Below are positions 58,676 to 64,000 of a DNA stretch of 64,000 bases, piece after piece. The stretch is from Leifsonia shinshuensis. Its GTDB lineage: Bacteria > Actinomycetota > Actinomycetes > Actinomycetales > Microbacteriaceae. The position numbers were made by a program, and so were the translations under genes. How positions within the stretch are numbered: the first letter of the stretch is position 1; each line of letters begins with the position of its first letter. The DNA is taken from positions 2,356,001 to 2,420,000 of the forward strand of contig NZ_JAVDVK010000001.1 of the NCBI RefSeq assembly GCF_031456835.1, given 5' to 3'. The notes under the pieces were generated by a model. That model searched no databases, had not been told where the DNA came from, and saw only the letters and a list, made by a program, of their open reading frames with translations.

Positions 58676-59065
58676 ATGCGCATCCGTCAGATCGCCCAGC
58701 GGGCCGTCGACCTGGACAGGGCCGCTCACTTCTACTCGCTGCTTCTCGAGCAGCCGGTCGCCGCGGTGTTCGACCCTCCCGGCCTCGTGTTCTTCACTGG
58801 CGGCGGGATGCGGCTGCTGATCGATCGGGCCGCGCCCAGCAGTCTCATCTACTTCGAGGTGGACGACGTCGATGCAGCCGTAGAACGAATGCGGCCGCAC
58901 GCCACGATCACCACGGAGCCGCACGTGATCTTCCGGCACGACGACGACACGCTGGGGCCGGCCGGGCAGGAGGAGGTACACGCGTTCCTCACCGACAGCG
59001 AGGGCAACACGGTCGGGCTGATCGGCTTCCGTTCCGTGGTCCCGGCGCAGGATGACAGGCGATGA
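58676..59065 (+). CDS. VOC (glyoxalase/bleomycin-resistance-like) protein
   Basis: The 129-residue protein has one or two betaalphabetabetabeta modules of the vicinal-oxygen-chelate fold: AVDLDRAAHFYSLLLEQPV (~12-30), LIYFEVDDVDAAVERM (~62-77) and AFLTDSEGNTVGLIGF (~105-120). Candidate metal ligands are His residues and the terminal Glu of DSEGN. It may be a metalloenzyme or a small-molecule binding protein, and the substrate is unknown. ATG 58676 lacks a strong ribosome site. It overlaps the next gene start by four bases. Confidence 0.82.
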   Translation: MRIRQIAQRAVDLDRAAHFYSLLLEQPVAAVFDPPGLVFFTGGGMRLLIDRAAPSSLIYFEVDDVDAAVERMRPHATITTEPHVIFRHDDDTLGPAGQEEVHAFLTDSEGNTVGLIGFRSVVPAQDDRR

Positions 59066-59673
59066 GCCCGGAACCGCCCCGACGGTACTGCTGGATCGGG
59101 CTGGACGACGCATCCCGGTTCGACATCGCCGACCTCCGTTTCGGTGAGAGCTCGCTGACGGCGCAGGGCACCTCGCTCACGAGCGCCTACGCGGCGGCGT
59201 GGACCCTGGACGTCGGGCCCGGCTGGATCACGCGCCGGATCACCGTCACTGTCGCCGCGGACACGTGGCGGCGCTCGCTCGAACTGACGATGGATGCGCG
59301 CGGCGCGTGGGCCGCGCACCCCGAGAGATCAACCGGCGGCCCCGCAGAGCCGCCGGGTCTCACGCCCGGCGCATCCCTCGCCGACGCCGTCGACTGCGAT
59401 CTCGGGCTGTGCCCGGTGACCAACACCATGCCGATCCGGCGACTCGGGCTGCTGCGCGGCGACGTAGCACCCACCCGGATCGCGACGGCGTGGGTCGAGG
59501 TGCCTTCACTCCGCGTCGTGCGAAGCGAGCAGGTCTACGCATCGCAGGGAGGCGTCATCACCTTCCGAACCGGGTCGGGCGACTTCACGGCCGACCTGGT
59601 GACGGACGAGCTGGGCGTGGTGACGCACTACCCGGGCCTCGCCACCGGCGCCGTACCCCCGGCAGCCAGCTGA
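59062..59673 (+). CDS. Putative glycolipid-binding (PF06475) protein
   Basis: The 203-residue protein has the features of the putative glycolipid-binding family: the start RRYCWIGLDDASRFDIADLR, a long beta-rich barrel-like body, and the highly conserved DCDLGLCPVTNTMPIRRLGL (~110-129). No signal peptide is present. The family name rests on structural prediction more than on biochemical evidence. The start overlaps the VOC gene stop (ATGA), so the two are co-translated. Confidence 0.8.
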   Translation: MSPEPPRRYCWIGLDDASRFDIADLRFGESSLTAQGTSLTSAYAAAWTLDVGPGWITRRITVTVAADTWRRSLELTMDARGAWAAHPERSTGGPAEPPGLTPGASLADAVDCDLGLCPVTNTMPIRRLGLLRGDVAPTRIATAWVEVPSLRVVRSEQVYASQGGVITFRTGSGDFTADLVTDELGVVTHYPGLATGAVPPAAS

Positions 59674-59697
59674 GCGGCCATCCTCCGCCAGACATCC

Positions 59698-59734
59698 AGG
59701 GGTCGCAACACGCCGTTATGGGCGCGCGACCCCT
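59698..59734. terminator. Hairpin between convergent PF06475 and helicase genes
   Basis: AGGGGTCGC (59698-59706) pairs with GCGACCCCT (59726-59734). The loop side contains GTTATGGGCGCGCGA, which differs from the lldD-downstream element GTTATGAGCGCGCGA (around 21680) at one base. The hairpin probably terminates both genes, but the shared sequence suggests a repeated element. Confidence 0.7.
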
Positions 59735-59762
59735 CGACGGTGCGGGAGGGGGGCGGCCGCCG

Positions 59763-61562
59763 TCAGCCGCGGCGCGGCTTGCGCGGCGGGCGGTCGTCGC
59801 TCTGCCAGGAGGAGGCGCGGCCGCCGCGACCGCGGTCGGGGCGCAGCTGGATGAGCTTGCCGCCGATGCGCGTGCCGGAGAGTCGCGAGAGCGTGTCGCC
59901 GGGGAGGTCGGCGGGCAGTTCGACGATGCTGAAGTCGGGCATGATCCGGATGTGCCCGAAGTCCTCGCGGCTCAGGCCGCCCTCGTTAGCCAGCGCGCCG
60001 ACGATCTGGCGCGGCTCCACCTTCTGGCGCTTGCCGACTTCGAGGCGGTACGGCGCCATCGGGGTGTCGTTCCGCTCGCGCCGACCCGGACGGTCGCCGC
60101 GGTCGGCCCGCGCTCCCCGGCCGCCCGCGCGGTCGGCTCCGCCGGCCCGGTCGCCCCGGCCCTCGCGCTCCGCCGGCGGCGCCAGCTCGTCGCGTTCGCT
60201 GAGCAGCAGCGGCTCGTCGCCCTGGGCGACCACGGCGAGCGCCGCCGCCACGTCCGCCTCCGGAACGTCGTGGTGCTCGACGTAGTGGGCGATGATCTCG
60301 CGGAAGCGCGAGATCCGCTCCTCCGCCGCGAGCGCCTGGGTGATGGCGTCGTCGAAGCGGGCGAGGCGGGTGACGTTCACGTCGTCCACGCTGGGCAGCT
60401 GCATCTGCGTGAGCGGCTGGCGCGTGGCCTTCTCGATGGCGGTCAGGAGCCGACGCTCACGTGGCGTGACGAAGCTGATCGCCGCGCCGCTGCGTCCGGC
60501 CCGGCCGGTGCGCCCGATGCGGTGGACGTACGACTCGGTGTCGACCGGGATGTCGAAGTTGACCACGTGGCTGATCCGCTCCACGTCGAGCCCGCGCGCC
60601 GCCACATCCGTCGCCACCAGGATGTCGAGCTTGCCCGACTTGAGCTGGTCGACCGTCCGCTCGCGCTGGGCCTGCGCGACGTCGCCGTTGATGGCCGCCG
60701 CCGAGTAACCGCGGGCTCGCAGCCGCTCCGCGAGGGTCTCGGTCTCGTTCTTGGTGCGGACGAAGATGATCATCCCCTCGAAGTTCTCCACCTCGAGGAT
60801 GCGCGTGAGCGCATCCACCTTCTGCGAGTACGACACGACGAGGTACCGCTGTGTCGTGTTCGCCGAGGTGGTCGTCTTCGACTTGACGGTGATCTCTTCG
60901 GGGTCGTGCAGGTACTTCTTCGAGATGCGGCGGATCTGCGCGGGCATCGTCGCCGAGAAGAGGGCGACCTGCTTGTCGTCCGGGGTGTCCGCGAGGATGG
61001 TCTCCACGTCCTCCGCGAACCCCATCTTCAGCATCTCGTCCGCCTCGTCGAGCACGAGGTACTTCAGCTCGGAGAGGTCGAGCGTCCCCTTCTCCAGGTG
61101 GTCCATGATGCGGCCCGGGGTGCCGACGACGATGTGGACGCCGCGGCGCAGCGCGGACAGCTGCACGCCGTATCCTTGCCCGCCGTAGACCGGCAGCAGG
61201 TGCACGCCCTTCATGTGCGTGGCGTAGCTCTCGAAGGCCTCGGCCACCTGCAGCGCCAATTCGCGCGTGGGCGCCAGCACGAGCGCCTGGGGGCTCTTCT
61301 GGGACAGGTCGAGGCGGGACAGGATGGGCAGCGCGAACGCGGCCGTCTTGCCCGTGCCGGTCTGGGCCAGGCCCACGACGTCACGGCCCTGCAGCAGCGG
61401 CGGGATGGTGGCCGCCTGGATGGCGGACGGGGTCTCGTAGCCGACGTCCTTGAGCGCTTTGAGGACGGCGCCCTCCAGCCCCAGCGAGGAGAAGGTCGGC
61501 GCGTCGTCGGCGGCTTCGGCGTCGACGTGGGCTTCGTCGGTGGCGGAATCTGGCGTGGTCAC
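59763..61562 (-). CDS. DEAD-box RNA helicase (DeaD/CsdA-like)
   Basis: The 599-residue protein has a complete DEAD-box core: Q-motif (FSSLGLEGAVLKAL...SAIQ), Walker A AQTGTGKT (~66-73), PTRELALQ, GTPGR, DEAD (VLDEADEM), SATM, then the second RecA domain with ARGLD and HRIGRTGRAGR. The C-terminus holds an acidic to Arg/Gly-rich linker (DRAGGADRAGGRGARADRGD) and a DbpA-type RNA-binding domain (~505-580, YRLEVGKRQKVEPRQIVGAL). It probably unwinds structured RNA during ribosome assembly and in cold. It is convergent with the PF06475 gene. The start has no obvious strong ribosome site beyond a GGGAC context. Confidence 0.95.
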   Translation of the reverse strand: MTTPDSATDEAHVDAEAADDAPTFSSLGLEGAVLKALKDVGYETPSAIQAATIPPLLQGRDVVGLAQTGTGKTAAFALPILSRLDLSQKSPQALVLAPTRELALQVAEAFESYATHMKGVHLLPVYGGQGYGVQLSALRRGVHIVVGTPGRIMDHLEKGTLDLSELKYLVLDEADEMLKMGFAEDVETILADTPDDKQVALFSATMPAQIRRISKKYLHDPEEITVKSKTTTSANTTQRYLVVSYSQKVDALTRILEVENFEGMIIFVRTKNETETLAERLRARGYSAAAINGDVAQAQRERTVDQLKSGKLDILVATDVAARGLDVERISHVVNFDIPVDTESYVHRIGRTGRAGRSGAAISFVTPRERRLLTAIEKATRQPLTQMQLPSVDDVNVTRLARFDDAITQALAAEERISRFREIIAHYVEHHDVPEADVAAALAVVAQGDEPLLLSERDELAPPAEREGRGDRAGGADRAGGRGARADRGDRPGRRERNDTPMAPYRLEVGKRQKVEPRQIVGALANEGGLSREDFGHIRIMPDFSIVELPADLPGDTLSRLSGTRIGGKLIQLRPDRGRGGRASSWQSDDRPPRKPRRG

Positions 61563-61604
61563 CGTCCCACGGTAGTCCCCGGACGTGGCGGCGTGTTGCC
61601 GGAG

Positions 61605-62021
61605 TCAGTCCTCGGCGACGAGATCCCGGTATTCGGCGTGCTGCTCGATGAACGACTTCACGATCGGGCACTCGACCTTCACGCGCATCCCTTCGTCGCG
61701 GATCTGGTCGAGCACGCGCTGGATCAGCGCGGTCGCGACCCCCTGCCCGCGGAACTCGGGGAACACGGACGTGGCGATCACGGTGACCACGTCGCCGTGC
61801 CGCGCGTACGTGATCCCGCCGACCAGGGTGTCCCCGCTGACGGCGTCGTACGTCTGCGACTCCTCGTTCTTGACGACGAAGAAGTCGATGCCCGGCTGCG
61901 CGGGCGCGTTGGACGTCACCTCGTCGATCAGCACGCGCTGCGTCTCGGTGAGCGTCCCGGTTCCATCCGGATAGCCGGCCTCATCCGGGTACTCGAAGTC
62001 GCCGCTCGCCCCATCAGTCAT
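61605..62021 (-). CDS. GNAT-family acetyltransferase
   Basis: The 138-residue protein has the GNAT acetyl-CoA motif: VTVIATSVFPEFRGQGVATALIQRVLDQIR (split here; ~80-105), containing the pyrophosphate-binding RGQGVA. This layout is like the small YidJ/GCN5-like (PF14542) acetyltransferases. The N-terminal ~40 residues are an acidic extension. ATG 62021 has AGG at the best spacing; ATG 62027 and GTG 62030 are alternatives that add two or three residues. It lies 42 bases downstream of the helicase gene start in the same orientation; the order suggests it is transcribed separately. The substrate is unknown. Confidence 0.85.
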   Translation of the reverse strand: MTDGASGDFEYPDEAGYPDGTGTLTETQRVLIDEVTSNAPAQPGIDFFVVKNEESQTYDAVSGDTLVGGITYARHGDVVTVIATSVFPEFRGQGVATALIQRVLDQIRDEGMRVKVECPIVKSFIEQHAEYRDLVAED

Positions 62022-62137
62022 CGTCATCACCTGCCCGAACCGCCCGCACGGGATGCGCGGGATGAGGGAACGCTATCCCCGGCGGGAGGGTGCGCGCCAC
62101 CGGGGATCGACGATGCCGCCCGCATCCCGTCCACCGC

Positions 62138-64000
62138 CTACCGCAGGCGTCGCCTCAGCCGCCTGACGAGGACGAGCGCGCTTCCCGAGACCAGGAGGAA
62201 TGCAGCGCCCACCAGGGCGGGAACTCTGTCCAGACCCGTCGAAGCCAGCCCGACGGGCCGGTCGGCGTCGACGGTCACCCGGGCGGTCGATGGCTGCGAG
62301 GTCGCCAATACCAGCGTCAGCGGGACGGCGCCGGTCGCGACCGCGGTGTTGACGATCGCGTCCGACTGTACGTCGGCGCTGGTTACGTCATAGGTCGCGG
62401 CGCAGGTCGCCTCTCCGCCAGGGGCCAGCGGCCCCGTCGGGCAGTCGACCGACAGCCGCCCGGTGCCAGTGAACGCGCGCTCCACGACGGCGACGTTCGC
62501 CAGCGTGACATTGCCGTCGTTGGTGATCCGATAGGTGTACCGGATGCTCTGGCCAGCTGCGCTGACGCTGTCACGATCCGCCTGCTTGACCAAGGTGAGC
62601 GCGGGATGCTGCGCGATGGTGACCGTTGCCGTCGAGGCGGCGGACGTCACGGCGGCGCCGTCAGGGTCGAGTCCGGAGGCCGTGGCGGTGTTATCGATCC
62701 GGCCGCGATCCAGGTCCGCCTGGGTCGCGGTGTAGCTCACCGAGCAGTCGACCACCTGCCCCGGCGCCAGGGTGCCGGTGCAGCCGCTGGGGACGAGCGG
62801 ACCGCTTCCGGTGAAGGTGCCCTCGACCACATCCACCCCACTGACCGTGACGTTGCCGGTGTTCGCGACGTGGAACCGGAAGGTCACGGCCTGCCCCGGC
62901 GCGGTGATCGAGGCGACGTCGGCCGTCTTGGTCAGTGCGAGGCCGGGTGTCCGGTCGACGGACACCGTGACCCGAGCCGAAGTCGCGGCGACGTTCGCGC
63001 CCGCCGGGTCGGTCGCCGTCGCGTCGCCGGTGTTCGTGATGCTGCCCGCGTCGATGTCGGCCTGAGTCACGCGGTAGGTGGCGACGCACGTCGTCTCTTC
63101 GTCCGGCGCAAGGGTCGTCGACGGGCAGCTGATCGCGGACACCGTGCCGGTGCCGGTGAAGGCCAGCTCGTGTGCAGCGACCGCAGCGACGCTGACGTTA
63201 CCGGTGTTGGTGACGAGGAAGCGGTACGTGATGGCCTGGCCGGCGGCATCCACGGTCGCCCGATCGGCGGACTTCGTGACGGTCAGCGCGGCCGACTGAA
63301 CCGCCATGACGCTCGCGCTGCTCGGATCCGAGGTGACCAGGGCGCCGCTCGGGGCGGACCCGGACGCGACGGCGGTGTTCGTGATGGAACCGCGGTCGAT
63401 GTCTTGTTGCGTGACCGCGTAGGCGGCGGAGCAGTCCATCGACGCGCCGGGGGCGAGGTCGGTGCGCGGGCACTGGATCTGCCCAGGGAGACCGGATCCA
63501 GTGAACGCCTGGTCGCCGACGACGATGCCGGTGACTACGACGTTGCCCGCGTTGGTCACATGCAGGTTGTAGTGGATGCTCTGCCCCGCCGCCGAAATAC
63601 TGGCCACATCAGCGGTTTTCGTGAGAGCCAGCGCCGGCGCCTGAGCCACTGTCACCGTCGCGGTGGACGTGGGGGAGGTCGTCGTCGCGCCGCCCGGGTC
63701 CGTGCCGGTCGCCACCGCGGTGTTGACGATCGTTCCGGCGTCGATGTCGGCCTGGGTGACCGCGTAGGCGGCGGTGCAGGTCATGGTCGCGTTCGGTGCC
63801 ACGCTGGTCTGCGGGCACGTGGGCTGATCCAGGTTCCCTGCCCCGGTTGTTGAACCGGTCCCGGTGAACGACACCTCCTTCACGGTCACGCCGTTGATGG
63901 TGACGTTGCCGTTGTTGCCGACCTCGAAGCTGTACTGCACGACCTGGCCGGGCGCGTTCACCTGGGCCGGTGTCGCGGACTTCTGGATGGTGAGGCCGGG
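62138..64000 (-). CDS. LAxTG-anchored DUF11-like repeat protein, C-terminal part
   Basis: The gene runs off the window end; its 5' part, including any signal peptide, is not here. The visible ~620 residues consist of five DUF11/DUF7507-like repeats (the first at 64000-63670 incomplete), each with a LTxxKxADxASxxAAGQ opening, YRFxVTNTGNV, and CxATYxVTQADIDxGSI. The C-terminus reads LASTGLDRVPALVGAAFLLV then a basic tail, a sortase E-type anchor, as in the protein at 35072-38842. The repeats differ enough to rule out recent duplication. It is presumably a cell-wall stalk or adhesin. Confidence 0.9.
   Translation of the reverse strand, partial: PGLTIQKSATPAQVNAPGQVVQYSFEVGNNGNVTINGVTVKEVSFTGTGSTTGAGNLDQPTCPQTSVAPNATMTCTAAYAVTQADIDAGTIVNTAVATGTDPGGATTTSPTSTATVTVAQAPALALTKTADVASISAAGQSIHYNLHVTNAGNVVVTGIVVGDQAFTGSGLPGQIQCPRTDLAPGASMDCSAAYAVTQQDIDRGSITNTAVASGSAPSGALVTSDPSSASVMAVQSAALTVTKSADRATVDAAGQAITYRFLVTNTGNVSVAAVAAHELAFTGTGTVSAISCPSTTLAPDEETTCVATYRVTQADIDAGSITNTGDATATDPAGANVAATSARVTVSVDRTPGLALTKTADVASITAPGQAVTFRFHVANTGNVTVSGVDVVEGTFTGSGPLVPSGCTGTLAPGQVVDCSVSYTATQADLDRGRIDNTATASGLDPDGAAVTSAASTATVTIAQHPALTLVKQADRDSVSAAGQSIRYTYRITNDGNVTLANVAVVERAFTGTGRLSVDCPTGPLAPGGEATCAATYDVTSADVQSDAIVNTAVATGAVPLTLVLATSQPSTARVTVDADRPVGLASTGLDRVPALVGAAFLLVSGSALVLVRRLRRRLR

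Noticed and set aside
59199..62393. Very long open frames opposite the helicase, GNAT and surface-protein genes, and similar frames opposite the GH95 genes (for example 1086-4250)
   Set aside because: They are composition shadows of the high third-position GC of real genes. The proteins are Arg/Pro/Gly-rich without recognisable motifs, and the opposite strands encode full known domains.

Overview
The window is a high-GC chromosomal segment from an actinobacterium. GTG starts are frequent, ATGA/GTGA stop-start overlaps are common, there are LAxTG-type (sortase E-like) cell-wall anchors and an LplABC-type sugar importer without its own ATPase, and the gene set resembles that of soil or plant-associated Microbacteriaceae such as Leifsonia or Microbacterium. 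That family-level placement is an inference from gene content; no rRNA is present.

Region 1 (about 0.6-27 kb) is a carbohydrate utilisation island centred on L-fucose or the related L-galactose. A leftward run (10940 to 619) encodes a GH36 alpha-galactosidase, a secreted GH27 alpha-galactosidase with C-terminal modules, an enolase-superfamily enzyme, a CE7 acetyl esterase, a GH95 fucosidase and an aldo/keto reductase. A divergent rightward run from 11028 encodes a second GH95 enzyme, a ROK regulator, a fumarylacetoacetase-family hydrolase and an SDR dehydrogenase. Next come a fuconolactonase-like amidohydrolase, another enolase-superfamily enzyme, a GntR/FCD regulator, L-fuconate dehydratase (fucD) and FMN L-lactate dehydrogenase (lldD). 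Together they make an almost complete non-phosphorylating route: fucosides to L-fucose, fuconolactone, fuconate, 2-keto-3-deoxyfuconate, 2,4-diketo-3-deoxyfuconate, then pyruvate plus lactate, with lactate oxidised to pyruvate. An ABC importer (25602 to 21860) and a second ROK regulator complete the island. Two palindromes with a TTGACA-type core, one in each promoter region, look like sites for the ROK pair. Two ATCCTATAGG sites flank the fucD segment and look like GntR sites.

Region 2 (27-35 kb) is mixed: an esterase, two methyltransferases, a YdcF-like protein, a phosphotransferase-fold protein and a HAD hydrolase. It is followed by a tightly coupled operon of ArsR regulator, His-rich CDF exporter, short CDF-like protein, YkvA-like protein and Asp/Glu racemase-family enzyme.

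Region 3 (35-46 kb) is cell-surface: two large LAxTG-anchored proteins built of DUF11-like and Ig-like repeats, a lipoprotein lipase, a GAP-family membrane protein, a VanZ-like protein and a LysM lipoprotein. A third LAxTG protein, cut by the window end, lies at 62.1-64 kb.

Region 4 (46-62 kb) is general: a yybP-ykoY (manganese) riboswitch before a TerC-family gene, LtrA, a LysR/MFS divergon, an SDR, two very small proteins, an APC permease, a UBP zinc-finger protein, a stand-alone LigD-type polymerase domain, a MOSC protein, an SGNH acyltransferase, a VOC protein, a PF06475 protein, a DEAD-box helicase and a GNAT acetyltransferase. Gene ends carry unusual hairpins and short repeats, described separately. 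No stretch above 300 bases lacks a gene; the longest is 55661-55950.
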